A DNA stretch of 64,000 bases from Pseudobutyrivibrio sp. YE44 (GTDB lineage Bacteria; Bacillota; Clostridia; Lachnospirales; Lachnospiraceae), in assembly GCF_900104335.1 (NCBI RefSeq), contig NZ_FMXT01000001.1, positions 310,001 through 374,000 on the forward strand, given 5' to 3'. Of the stretch, positions 36,021 through 44,389 are shown one piece after another. The notes beneath the pieces are model-generated. The model was not told where the DNA came from and did not search any database. It saw only the letters and a list, made by a program, of their open reading frames with translations. Position 1 is the stretch's first letter; the number at the start of each line of letters is the position of its first letter. Made by a program: the position numbers and the translations under genes.

Positions 36021-38276
36021 ATGAAGGATTTAGACAAACAAAAACATTTTTTAATGGATGTGTTTAAGAGTCAGGCCTATATTCCTATGAAAAAGAAGGA
36101 TTTAGAGATTCTTCTTGATGTTGAAAAGGATAAGAGGGCTGAGTTTGCTGATGTTTTAGCTGAGCTTGTAGAAGAAGGCCAGGTAGAAATTACAAAACGA
36201 GGCAAATATCAGATTCCAGAAAACCGTCCAAAGTTCATAAAGACAAAAGATCACAAAACAAAAAAGCTTACAAAGGCAGAGACTGCCGGAAAAAAGCAGT
36301 CTTTAAATGCTGTTGCAAAGCGTGCTAATAAACCAAAGAACGAAGATATTGAGCCTGATATTATCGGTAGATTCATATCTCATAAGGATGGTTTTGGCTT
36401 CATAGAGGTGGAGGGCCAGGAGGAAGATTATTTCGTTGGTAGAGACAACACTGGCTTTGCAATGCAGGATGATATAGTTGCTGCAGTTCTTACCTTCGGT
36501 GCCCCAGGAAAGCGTCAGGAAGCAAAGGTGGTTCGAATTATCACCCATGGTTTTTCTGATGTGGTTGGTACCTTTGAGAGCAGCGGTACCTTTGGATTTG
36601 TTGTGGCTGACAGCCAAAAGATGGTTAGGGATGTTTTTATTCCTGCTGGAAAAGAAATGGGTGCTGTCACTGGTCATAAGGTAGTTTGTCATATTGATGA
36701 CTATGGCGATGACAGTCATAAGCCTGAGGGGCACATTACTGAAATCCTCGGTCATAAGAATGACCCAGGTGTTGATATTCTTTCAATTGTTAGAGCCTTT
36801 GGAATTTCTCCGGAATTTCCAGATAAGGTCCTTAAGCAAGCTACTAATGTGGCAAAGCCTGTGTCTGAGGCAGACATGGCTGGACGACAGGATTTGAGAG
36901 AATTATGCGTGGTTACAATCGATGGTGAAGACACAAAGGATATAGATGATGGCGTTTCTCTTGAGATGGATGGAGATAACTATGTTCTTGGTGTACATAT
37001 TGCTGATGTTACCAATTATGTTCAGGAATCTTCAGCCTTGGATGTTGAGGCGCTTAAGCGAGGCACTTCCGTATATCTTGCAGACAGAGTTATCCCAATG
37101 CTTCCACATACCTTATCAAATGGAATGTGTTCCTTGAACGAAGGTGAAGATAGACTTGCTCTTTCTTGCATTATGACCTTTAATAAAAAGGGTGAGCTTA
37201 TAGATCATGATATTTGTGAGTCTGTTATTCATAGCAACCATCGTATGACTTATACTTCTGTCTACGCCATTATGACTGGGGACGAAGCTGAGCGAGAAAC
37301 CTATTCAGATGTAGCGGAAATGATAGACAGAATGTCTGAGCTTTCTCAGATTCTTCGCGCAAAACGTAAGAAGAGAGGTTCTATTGATTTTGATTTCCCA
37401 GAAACACATATTATCATTGACGAAAATGGTAAAGTTGTGGGATTGGCTCCTTATGAGAGAAATGATGCTCATAAGCTTATAGAGGATTTTATGCTTGCTG
37501 CAAATGAGACTGTTGCTGAACATTTTTGTTTGATGGGGTCTCCATTTGTGTATCGTGTTCATGGTGCGCCTGATCCAGAAAAGATGCAGGGCCTTGCTCG
37601 TTTCCTTGGAGCATGTGGATATGCGTTTAAAGGCAAAACGGATTCCGTAAAGCCTAAGGAAATTCAAAAGATGCTTGAGACACTTAAGGGACATGAGGAT
37701 GAGGCTGTTATCACAAAGATGACTCTTAGAAGCATGCAACAGGCCAAGTATGATACAGATTGTAAGGGACACTTTGGTCTTGCGGCTCAGTATTATTGTC
37801 ATTTTACTTCGCCTATACGTAGATATCCTGATTTGCAGATTCACCGTATAATTAAGGATTATCTTAGAGGGCGAATGAATGAGAGAAAGATTTCTCACTA
37901 TGAATCCATTCTTCCACAGGTGGCTCTTGATACTAGCAAGCTTGAACGCCGAGCAGAGGATTGTGAGCGTGAGGTAGATAAGCTGAAGATGGTTCAGTTT
38001 ATGAAGGAGTTTATTGGTCAGCAGTTTGAGGGAAGTATTTCTTCAATCACTGGCTGGGGCATGTACGTAGAGCTAGAAAACACTGTAGAGGGCTTGGTAC
38101 ACGTATCCACTCTGTACGATGACCATTACGAATTCATAGAGGAGAATCTTACACTTGTAGGAGAGCGTACAGGCCGTATTTTTAAGCTCGGCCAGCCCGT
38201 CACTGTAATCCTCGATAGCGTCGACGAGCAAGCTCGTACAATCGATTTTATTCTTGAGGAATTTCAGCGATTCTAG
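36021..38276 (+). CDS. rnr: Ribonuclease R
   Basis: A 751-residue 3'-5' exoribonuclease of the RNB family. Order: N-terminal winged helix (FKSQAYIPMKKKDLEILLDV), two cold-shock OB domains (IGRFISHKDGFGFIEVEG, GTFESSGTFGFVVAD), RNB catalytic domain with TIDGEDTKDIDDGVSLE, LGVHIADVTNYV and PIRRYPDLQIHRII, then an S1 domain (FEGSISSITGWGMYVELENTVEGLVH). It degrades structured RNA and works with SmpB-tmRNA encoded downstream. Confidence 0.97.
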   Translation: MKDLDKQKHFLMDVFKSQAYIPMKKKDLEILLDVEKDKRAEFADVLAELVEEGQVEITKRGKYQIPENRPKFIKTKDHKTKKLTKAETAGKKQSLNAVAKRANKPKNEDIEPDIIGRFISHKDGFGFIEVEGQEEDYFVGRDNTGFAMQDDIVAAVLTFGAPGKRQEAKVVRIITHGFSDVVGTFESSGTFGFVVADSQKMVRDVFIPAGKEMGAVTGHKVVCHIDDYGDDSHKPEGHITEILGHKNDPGVDILSIVRAFGISPEFPDKVLKQATNVAKPVSEADMAGRQDLRELCVVTIDGEDTKDIDDGVSLEMDGDNYVLGVHIADVTNYVQESSALDVEALKRGTSVYLADRVIPMLPHTLSNGMCSLNEGEDRLALSCIMTFNKKGELIDHDICESVIHSNHRMTYTSVYAIMTGDEAERETYSDVAEMIDRMSELSQILRAKRKKRGSIDFDFPETHIIIDENGKVVGLAPYERNDAHKLIEDFMLAANETVAEHFCLMGSPFVYRVHGAPDPEKMQGLARFLGACGYAFKGKTDSVKPKEIQKMLETLKGHEDEAVITKMTLRSMQQAKYDTDCKGHFGLAAQYYCHFTSPIRRYPDLQIHRIIKDYLRGRMNERKISHYESILPQVALDTSKLERRAEDCEREVDKLKMVQFMKEFIGQQFEGSISSITGWGMYVELENTVEGLVHVSTLYDDHYEFIEENLTLVGERTGRIFKLGQPVTVILDSVDEQARTIDFILEEFQRF

Positions 38277-38310
38277 TTTTTAGATTTAAATTAATTAAAT
38301 TTTTAAATGA

Positions 38311-38397
38311 GCTGGTAAGTAACAATCTCTTAGGTTCCTTTTGAGAAGCTTTCTTCAGCTGAAAAAAGAAACACTAAGGATTGTTACTGTAACCAGC
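38311..38397 (+). repeat. Hairpin repeat in the leader of smpB
   Basis: GCTGGTAAGTAACAATC (38311) pairs with GATTGTTACTGTAACCAGC (to 38397). The inner CTTAG/CTAAG pair matches and the apex is AGCT-TTCTTC-AGCT. It ends a few bases before CTTGGAG, the smpB ribosome site, exactly as the copy before the DUF1292 gene does. It may regulate smpB translation or be the residue of a mobile repeat. Confidence 0.85.
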
Positions 38398-38415
38398 GTA
38401 CTTGGAGATTATGTA

Positions 38416-38883
38416 ATGAATAAAGAAGGTAGAAAGTTAATTGCGAATAATAAGAAGGCATACCATGAGTATTTCATGGAAGAAGAATACGAAGCAGGCA
38501 TCGAACTTCACGGCACAGAAGTAAAGTCTATGCGTATGGGGCAGTGCTCCATTAAGGAAGCCTTTGTTCGTATAGATAATGGAGAGATGTTCATTTACCA
38601 AATGCACGTTAATCCTTATGAGAAGGGCAATATCTTTAATAGAGACCCACTTAGACCAAGAAAGCTTCTTTTGCACAAATCTGAAATCAACAGATTACTT
38701 AGCAAAATCAAGGAGAGTGGTTATACTATTGTTCCATTAGAGGTATATTTAAATAATGGTCTCGTGAAAGTTAAGATTGCTCTTGCAAAAGGTAAGAAGC
38801 TTTATGATAAGCGTGCTGATATTCAGAAGAAGGATATGAAGCGAGAAGCTGAGAGAGATTTCAAAATTAGAAATCTTGGATAA
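38416..38883 (+). CDS. smpB: SsrA-binding protein SmpB
   Basis: A 155-residue beta-barrel protein that binds tmRNA and carries it to stalled ribosomes. Signatures are [49 protein letters not shown] and the basic C-terminal tail [25 protein letters not shown]. The open frame extends upstream through the hairpin repeat, but ATG 38416 gives the family length and has GGAG at a proper distance. tmRNA is encoded 0.7 kb downstream. Confidence 0.97.
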   Translation: MNKEGRKLIANNKKAYHEYFMEEEYEAGIELHGTEVKSMRMGQCSIKEAFVRIDNGEMFIYQMHVNPYEKGNIFNRDPLRPRKLLLHKSEINRLLSKIKESGYTIVPLEVYLNNGLVKVKIALAKGKKLYDKRADIQKKDMKREAERDFKIRNLG

Positions 38884-38938
38884 AGCTTCAGTTGAATTGA
38901 TTTACTAGAAAAAAGACATAAGAAATAAGGACAGAATT

Positions 38939-39487
38939 ATGAAGGTTATTTTAGCATCAGGCTCTCCTAGAAGACGAGAGCTACTTACACAGGCTGGCAT
39001 TGAATATATTGTTGATCCAGCTGATATTGAAGAGGTTACTTCCGAAACACTTCCTGCAAAGGTAGTAGAAGATTTAAGCAGACAGAAAGCTCTTGCTGTT
39101 GCAAAGAATCATCCAGGTGAGATTGTGGTAGCTGCTGATACAGTAGTGGCATTCGATGACAAAATTCTTGGAAAGCCATCGGATGAAGAGGACGCCTTTA
39201 ACATGCTTACAGCTCTTTCTGGAAGAACACATCAGGTGTACACTGGCGTTACTATTGTGACAGAAGATGGAAAGGTAAATACCTTCTCTGAATGCACAGA
39301 TGTTGAGATGTATGAGAATTCTGCTGAGTCTATAAAGGCTTATATTGAGTCAAAGGAGCCAATGGATAAGGCTGGTGCTTATGGTATCCAGGGGCTTGGG
39401 GCAATTCTTGTAAAGGGGATTAGAGGAGATTATAACAATGTTGTTGGATTGCCTCTTGCCAGGGTTTATAGAGAATTGTATAATTAG
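38939..39487 (+). CDS. maf: Maf-like nucleotide pyrophosphatase
   Basis: A 182-residue Maf protein (ILASGSPRRRELLTQAGIEY, VVAADTVVAFDDKILGKPSDEEDA, GAYGIQGLGAILVKGIRGDYNNVVGLPLARV, the last two being the family ends). Members hydrolyse dTTP, UTP or modified nucleotides and affect septation in Bacillus. The sequence does not by itself decide the substrate class. It lies between smpB and tmRNA. Confidence 0.95.
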   Translation: MKVILASGSPRRRELLTQAGIEYIVDPADIEEVTSETLPAKVVEDLSRQKALAVAKNHPGEIVVAADTVVAFDDKILGKPSDEEDAFNMLTALSGRTHQVYTGVTIVTEDGKVNTFSECTDVEMYENSAESIKAYIESKEPMDKAGAYGIQGLGAILVKGIRGDYNNVVGLPLARVYRELYN

Positions 39488-39524
39488 GAAGCTGACTTTT
39501 AGTAAGTGGAATTCTTCCCTCTCA

Positions 39525-39550
39525 CTAAGTAAACATAAATGTTTACTTAG
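39525..39550. terminator. Perfect dyad after maf, possible terminator
   Basis: CTAAGTAAACAT-AA-ATGTTTACTTAG, a perfect 12-bp stem, itself enclosed by TTCTTCC (39513-39519) and GGAAGAA (39557-39563). It lacks a clear T-run, so it could instead be an operator. Confidence 0.5.
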
Positions 39551-39615
39551 TTCTATGGAAGAAAGATCTACATTTTCCCTTCGGACATATTATGTCCTCG
39601 ATAAAATGCAGATAT

Positions 39616-39954
39616 GGGCTAGTCATGGTTTCGACAGGGGTCATGCAGCGGAAGAAGCGAGTCCCACGGCGATGGGTTAAATGGCCAAACTTAAAATTAA
39701 ACGCTAACGATAATTTAGCATACGCTGCCTAGTTGCGGCAGTCTGACCTAGGGCACCTACACCTTAGGACCCAGACTTCGACTTTGTAGGAAACGACGCT
39801 ATCTAAGCTTTGCGATAGTGGGCGTATCATGAAGCTACTAAAGCATGCAGCCTGTTTGTGGGCGTCATGTGGAGGGAATGTAAAAATGCAAACTACACTC
39901 GTAGAAGGGCCGGGAATTGGCTTTTGGACACGGGTTCGACTCCCGTCTAGTCCA
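39616..39954 (+). ncRNA. ssrA: Transfer-messenger RNA (tmRNA, ssrA)
   Basis: The 5' end GGGCTAG pairs with the 3' end CTAGTCC as the acceptor stem. The 5' motif GGTTTCGACAGGGGTC and the 3' T-arm GGGTTCGACTCCCG are diagnostic. The tag frame GCT AAC GAT AAT TTA GCA TAC GCT GCC TAG at 39703-39732 encodes ANDNLAYAA, giving AANDNLAYAA with the alanine carried by tmRNA. The 3' CCA is not encoded. It rescues stalled ribosomes with SmpB; tagged proteins go to ClpXP-type proteases. Confidence 0.98.
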
Positions 39955-39960
39955 CTTTAT

Positions 39961-39994
39961 AAGACATTCGTTTGACGACGGATGTCTTTTTTTG
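39961..39994 (+). terminator. Intrinsic terminator of tmRNA
   Basis: AAGACATTCG-TTTGACGA-CGGATGTC followed by seven T. Confidence 0.92.
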
Positions 39995-40190
39995 TAGCTT
40001 AAAGCAACACAATGCCACTAAATTAAAGAAATGTTAATGATTGTGTCATTTTATACAATACTTACGAAATGTTTGTTCTGAATTGTACTGCCCACTATCA
40101 AATGTTAAACTTTTTATATGATTTTCCTTATGCTTTTAGGGCATTTTGGAAAAGTTAGAAGTTTTTAAGGGGAGTGGGAGTATTTTTGTT

Positions 40191-41321
40191 ATGGCAAGAG
40201 ATATTAGAAACATGTCTTACGAAGAGCGTAAGGTTTACCGCAAGCGCAAAAAACTTATTCGTAAGATTAAAGTATATTCTGAACTGTCGCTAATGGCATT
40301 GGCGATTGTCCTCACTGGCGTCTTAATCGTATCCCATATTAAAGGCAAAGATGATAAGTCTACGAAGGTTGCTGCTTCTGAGGAGCAGGTGGTGGAAGCT
40401 GCCAGCGATTTGAAGGAAGAGAAGGGCCTTAAGGTTTCTGCAAAGGCTGATAAAGAGGAGCCTGCAGAAGAGGAAAAGATAGAAGAAGAAACACCTGCTC
40501 TTTCGGGTGGTTATAGTGCAAAAGAAAGTGATAGCTTAGTTGAAATAGGTGGAGATGTTGTTAGTCAGTCCGCAATCCTTATTAACAATGATACTAAGGA
40601 GATTGTGGCAACTAGAAATGCCCATGAAAAGATTGTTCCAGCATCTATGACAAAGGTTATGACAGTCCTTGTTGCTGCAAAAAACATTAAGCCTGAACAG
40701 CTGGATGAGAAGGTTGTTATGTGTCATGAGGCTATAGATTATTCTTATGCAGGCGGCGGCTCTACTTCTGGTTTTGTTGAGGATGAAGAGGTCACTGTTA
40801 AGGATTTGTTCTACGGAACCATTCTTCCATCTGGTGGTGATGCTGCTGCACAGCTTGCTATGTATGTAGCTGGTGATATTGATAGCTTTGTTAAGATGAT
40901 GAATGAAGAGGCTAAGAATCTCGGGATTTCAGATACAACTCATTTCACCAATCCAGTTGGTTTTCATAGCAAGGAACATTACAGCACACCTTATGATATT
41001 GCAATTATCATGATGGCTGCCTTGGATAATGATATCTGCAAGGAAGTGGTTACCACTAAGGTATATAATTCAACTGCTACTAATGTTAATCCTGAGGGAA
41101 TTACTATTTCCAACTGGTTCCTACGTAGAATCGAAGACAAGGACATTGGTGGTGAGATTGAAGGCGCAAAGACTGGATATGTAGATGAGTCAGGAAGCTG
41201 CGCTGTAAGCTCAATGGTTACTGAAGGTGGTATAGAATACATTTGCTGTACAGCACACTCAAGCTCGTCTTGGAGATGCATCTATGACCATGTGGATATA
41301 TATAAGAACTATGCAGAATAA
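40191..41321 (+). CDS. D-alanyl-D-alanine carboxypeptidase (DacF-like)
   Basis: A 376-residue membrane-anchored penicillin-binding protein trimming peptidoglycan pentapeptides. After a basic cytoplasmic tip, one helix (LSLMALAIVLTGVLIVSH) and a Lys/Glu-rich linker, the peptidase S11 domain shows PASMTKVMTVLVA (SxxK), PSGGDAAAQLA (in place of the SxN box, SGGD) and GAKTGYVDESG (KTG). ATG 40191 follows GGGAG; a TTG at 40146 is also open. The 3' end meets gph from the opposite strand. Confidence 0.9.
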   Translation: MARDIRNMSYEERKVYRKRKKLIRKIKVYSELSLMALAIVLTGVLIVSHIKGKDDKSTKVAASEEQVVEAASDLKEEKGLKVSAKADKEEPAEEEKIEEETPALSGGYSAKESDSLVEIGGDVVSQSAILINNDTKEIVATRNAHEKIVPASMTKVMTVLVAAKNIKPEQLDEKVVMCHEAIDYSYAGGGSTSGFVEDEEVTVKDLFYGTILPSGGDAAAQLAMYVAGDIDSFVKMMNEEAKNLGISDTTHFTNPVGFHSKEHYSTPYDIAIIMMAALDNDICKEVVTTKVYNSTATNVNPEGITISNWFLRRIEDKDIGGEIEGAKTGYVDESGSCAVSSMVTEGGIEYICCTAHSSSSWRCIYDHVDIYKNYAE

Positions 41322-41324
41322 TGT

Positions 41325-41386
41325 AGAGCGCTGTTTACGGTAACAAGCACTTAGAATAAATAAAGCTGGTTACCTACCAGTACTCT
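41325..41386. repeat. Hairpin between convergent carboxypeptidase and gph genes
   Basis: AGAGCGCTG...GGTAACAAGC pairs with GCTGGTTACC...CAGTACTCT across an AT-rich loop. The GCTGGTTAC/GTAAC pieces recall the ends of the 25669 family, so this may be an internally deleted relative that serves as a two-way terminator. It overlaps the gph stop codon. Confidence 0.45.
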
Positions 41387-42032
41387 AAATAATGCTGAGT
41401 ATTTCTGCAAATGAGTCCACGTACGCAACGGGGTGGAAGGTGGAGAGTTCTTTGGCTGTGCGGAATCCGAAGGTGCAAAGTACGTAGTCAAGGCCAGCGT
41501 TTTCGGCAGTGGCTGCATCGACTTCAGAATCTCCAATATAAAGAACCTTGGATTTATCTGTTACCCCAAGCTTTTGCAAAGCAATTTCAATTGGTTCTGG
41601 ATCAGGCTTTCTTTTGTGATTACCATCATCGCCAATTACAATAGTAATACTTGGAGCAAAAAACTCATCAATTAACGAATCACTGGCTGTCTGACCCTTG
41701 TTGGTCACGATGGCCATTTTTATATTTAAAGCTGCAAGCTTTTCGGTGGTTTCTAACACTCCTTCATAAGGGCGAGTTTTAATTCTGTTGTGACAGTTAT
41801 AGTACTCAATGAATTCCTTTAAAAATTCCTCAAAGTGTTCATAGTTTTCACCCTCTGGAAGAGCGCGTTCTACCAATTTTCTAAGACCATTTCCTACGAA
41901 TCTTCTAACATCATCAATTGAGTGTGTAGGCAAATTATATTTTGCCAACATATAATTAATGCTGTCTGCAAGATCTTCTAGGGTGTACAACAAGGTTCCA
42001 TCCAAATCGAAAAGAATTGTATTATACTTCAT
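41385..42032 (-). CDS. gph: HAD-family phosphoglycolate phosphatase-like hydrolase (Gph)
   Basis: A 215-residue HAD hydrolase with all four motifs: FDLDGTLLYT (nucleophile Asp), MAIVTNKG (motif II), the Lys in HKRKPDPEPI and YIGDSEVDAATAENAG (acidic motif IV), plus a helical cap. The similarity is to Gph/PGPase, which removes 2-phosphoglycolate made in DNA repair, but related sugar-phosphate substrates are possible. AGGAG precedes the start. Confidence 0.88.
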   Translation of the reverse strand: MKYNTILFDLDGTLLYTLEDLADSINYMLAKYNLPTHSIDDVRRFVGNGLRKLVERALPEGENYEHFEEFLKEFIEYYNCHNRIKTRPYEGVLETTEKLAALNIKMAIVTNKGQTASDSLIDEFFAPSITIVIGDDGNHKRKPDPEPIEIALQKLGVTDKSKVLYIGDSEVDAATAENAGLDYVLCTFGFRTAKELSTFHPVAYVDSFAEILSII

Positions 42033-42164
42033 GTTTTTTTCTCCTAACTTTTAACTATTATGTTATAGATGAAACCTAAACATTTGTAAAGTATCTGGGT
42101 TTGAATTGAATTATTGATAGGACTTTGTTACTATCTTATATAGCTATGTTTTGGAGATGATGTT

Positions 42165-42692
42165 ATGAGTTATTATATTAGAGAAGCACAAATCGCCGAC
42201 GCTCAGGCGATTCATGATATTTATGGTTACTATGCCGAGGAGACATATGTTACTTTTACAGAGGATAATCCTTCGGTAAAAGAATATGAGGATGCTATAA
42301 TTAATACAAAAAAGGCTTATCCTTATATAGTTCTTTGCAACGAGGCAGATCAGGTTATAGGAATGGCCTACGCAGGTAGAATTAGACATCATGATGCCTA
42401 TAGATACTCAGTAGAAAGCACCATATATCTTTCGAAGGATGCACCTAAACATGAGGGATTAGGTTCGATGCTTTATCTGGAGCTTGAAAAGCGTCTTTCA
42501 GACATGGGCTACAAATTCATGTATGGTGTTCTCACAGATGACAATGAGCCTAGCATTGCTCTTCATAAGTCATTAGGCTTTGAAGAGGTAGGGCACTTTG
42601 AAAACATTGGCTATAAATTTGGAACTTGGAAGGGGATAGTGTGGTATCGTAAGCAGATAGGTTCGCTTACAGATATGACATTGAAAATATAA
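42165..42692 (+). CDS. GNAT family N-acetyltransferase
   Basis: A 175-residue acetyl-CoA dependent acetyltransferase of the phosphinothricin-acetyltransferase type: YYIREAQIADAQAIHDIY, the P-loop region YLSKDAPKHEGLGSMLYLEL, then DDNEPSIALHKSLGFEEVGHFENIGYKFGTW. The substrate is unknown. GGAGATGATGTT precedes the ATG. The GH25 gene begins on the base after the stop. Confidence 0.9.
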   Translation: MSYYIREAQIADAQAIHDIYGYYAEETYVTFTEDNPSVKEYEDAIINTKKAYPYIVLCNEADQVIGMAYAGRIRHHDAYRYSVESTIYLSKDAPKHEGLGSMLYLELEKRLSDMGYKFMYGVLTDDNEPSIALHKSLGFEEVGHFENIGYKFGTWKGIVWYRKQIGSLTDMTLKI

Positions 42693-43694
42693 ATGAAAAA
42701 AGCTTTTAGATACTTTTTAATATCGATATTGTCAATTATGTTTACTTTAGTGGCAGTTGGCATTATCTATGTAGTTGTTGATACAAAGAGTCGTATAAAT
42801 ATTGATGATGGCGAGACTTATTCTAGCGAAGAAGTTGAGGCTATGGTAGATGAAGCCAAGGAAGAGGGTAGAAATTCTGTTTTGCAGTCCATCAAGGAAT
42901 CCTTGGAAAACGGAAATACGATAATTTCAGTTTTGAAATCTTTCTATCCTGAATACATAGTTGTTGCAGCAAATCAAAAATACAACTTTGTACCTATAAA
43001 CGAAGACTTGGCTAAGAATTCTTTTGATATTGACAACCTTCAGGTGGATGAAAAGACTGGTAGATATAACTATGTAAAAGACGGTTCTGTTGTTTCGAAA
43101 TTTGGAATCGATGTATCTTCGCATCAGGGAGATATAGATTGGCAGGCTGTTAAGGATGACGGCGTTGAATTTGCTTTTATTCGTGCTGTGTACAGAGGCT
43201 ATGGCACCGGCAAGCTTGTTGTTGATGAGAAATGCCTTGAAAACATTGAGGGTGCCCAGGCAGTAGGCATCGATGTAGGTGTTTACGTATTCTCACAAGC
43301 TATCTCCAATGCAGAAGTCTTAGAGGAGGCAGGAACAGTTATCGATCTTCTTCAGGGATATGAACTACAGCTTCCAATCGTATACGACGTTGAAAAGGTA
43401 AGCGACAGCGACGCTCGTACCAACGGACTTTCCGTAGAGGATAGAACCGCCCTTACCAAAACCTTCTTAAATGCAGTGAAGGATGCTGGCTATCAGCCAA
43501 TGTTTTACCACAACACAGAGATGGGCGCTATGCTCCTTGACCTCGCAAAACTTACCGATTATCCAAAGTGGTTCGCAGGCTACAACAAGGAATTCTACTG
43601 GCCATACGAATACCAAATCTGGCAATACTCCGAAAAAGGATCTGTAAACGGAATCCAAGGCAACGTAGACCTGGACCTCTGGCTTACCGAATAA
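42693..43694 (+). CDS. Membrane-anchored GH25 muramidase (lysozyme)
   Basis: A 333-residue protein: N-terminal helix (YFLISILSIMFTLVAVGIIYVV), a linker of about 110 residues, then a glycoside hydrolase family 25 domain from FGIDVSSHQGDIDWQAVK to the end. Catalytic acidic residues lie in GIDVSSHQG and LPIVYDVEKVSD; IWQYSEKGSVNGIQGNVDLDLW is the usual C-terminal end. It cleaves the glycan strand of peptidoglycan outside the membrane. It has no ribosome site and starts right after the acetyltransferase stop, so it depends on coupled translation. Its 3' end forms an arm of palindrome copy 2. Confidence 0.92.
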   Translation: MKKAFRYFLISILSIMFTLVAVGIIYVVVDTKSRINIDDGETYSSEEVEAMVDEAKEEGRNSVLQSIKESLENGNTIISVLKSFYPEYIVVAANQKYNFVPINEDLAKNSFDIDNLQVDEKTGRYNYVKDGSVVSKFGIDVSSHQGDIDWQAVKDDGVEFAFIRAVYRGYGTGKLVVDEKCLENIEGAQAVGIDVGVYVFSQAISNAEVLEEAGTVIDLLQGYELQLPIVYDVEKVSDSDARTNGLSVEDRTALTKTFLNAVKDAGYQPMFYHNTEMGAMLLDLAKLTDYPKWFAGYNKEFYWPYEYQIWQYSEKGSVNGIQGNVDLDLWLTE

Positions 43695-43702
43695 CTAAAC
43701 TC

Positions 43703-43736
43703 AAAGAGCCCTTTAAATTCTTAGGGGCTCTTTTTT
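43703..43736 (+). terminator. Terminator of the GH25 gene, left end of palindrome copy 2
   Basis: AAAGAGCCC and GGGCTCTTT stem with a 13-base loop, followed by further T. Mirrored by the terminator at 44346-44379. Confidence 0.9.
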
Positions 43737-43756
43737 GATGCCTTATTCCTTATATT

Positions 43757-44325
43757 CCCCTGGCCCTCCCCACCGGGCCGCCCTTAGTACTTCTGTGTCA
43801 TGATTGACAATGAATTTTGTATTTTCTTAATGCTACAAACTAGCTTTCAGTAGGTGTCTTTTAATTGGTGTTGCACTTTGAAGCTACTGTATGCATAGCT
43901 CAAACACCTTTTAGCTTAATTAATGCTCCCCTCAGTGTATATAACTATCAGTTGCTTCCATACTCCGTTTGCTAAGTAAAATTAAAAAAGCAGGTTTTGA
44001 ATGTATAGTCACCGTGGTACATTCAACATCGTGTCTCAAGTAACCACTGCAGCCGCCATCCTAGCGGCTGCTGCCTATACATACAAAACCTGCTTTTTAT
44101 TTTACTAAGCGCACTACAAATTCCAGCAACTGATAGTTATATACACTGAGGGGGAGCATTACAAAAAATAGCGTGTGTTTGAGCAATGCAAACTGTAGCG
44201 CTAAAAGTGCAATGAATTTAAAAGACAGCTACAATAAAGAAAGCGCAGTGTAGCATTTAGAAAATACAAATTCTTTGGCTTTGACACAGAAGTACTAAGG
44301 GCGGCCCGGTGGGGAGGGCCAGGGG
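43757..44325. repeat. Giant imperfect palindrome, copy 2 (569 bp, inverted relative to copy 1)
   Basis: Bases 43757-43800 are exactly complementary to 44282-44325, a 44-bp GC-rich stem beginning CCCCTGGCCCTCCCC. This sequence differs from the copy 1 stem although each is self-complementary. Matched inner blocks include CCTCAGTGTATATAACTATC on both arms. The arm-specific loops show the orientation: the left arm here (TCCATACTCC...TTGCTAAGTAAA) corresponds to the right arm of copy 1, and the reverse. It fills a convergent intergenic gap, and no gene was found inside. Confidence 0.9.
43984..44099. other. Conserved branched core of palindrome copy 2
   Basis: Reverse complement of the copy 1 core with a handful of differences, at least one of them compensated: the hairpin pair GGTCAC/GTGCC of copy 1 is GGTTAC/GTACC here, and CAGTCGC/GGCGGCTG becomes CAGCCGC/GGCGGCTG. 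Confidence 0.75.
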
Positions 44326-44345
44326 ATTGTTGAGTTTGAGGCATC

Positions 44346-44379
44346 AAAAAAGAGCCATCCAAGGCTTGGAGGGCTCTTT
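44346..44379 (-). terminator. Terminator of the aminotransferase gene, right end of palindrome copy 2
   Basis: On the minus strand: CAAAGAGCCCTCCAAGC-CTTGGATGGCTCTT with a T-run after it, followed by GATGCC as on the opposite side. Confidence 0.9.
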
Positions 44380-44389
44380 GAGATTGTGG

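Noticed and set aside
39955-40190. Gap after tmRNA examined for tRNA genes or a second RNA
   Set aside because: Apart from the terminator only AT-rich promoter-like sequence before the carboxypeptidase gene was seen; no cloverleaf.
33472-44325. The two palindromes as ends of a composite transposon of about 11 kb
   Set aside because: The DNA between them is ordinary housekeeping sequence (secG, rnr, smpB, ssrA) with no transposase or integrase, and no target-site duplication was seen.
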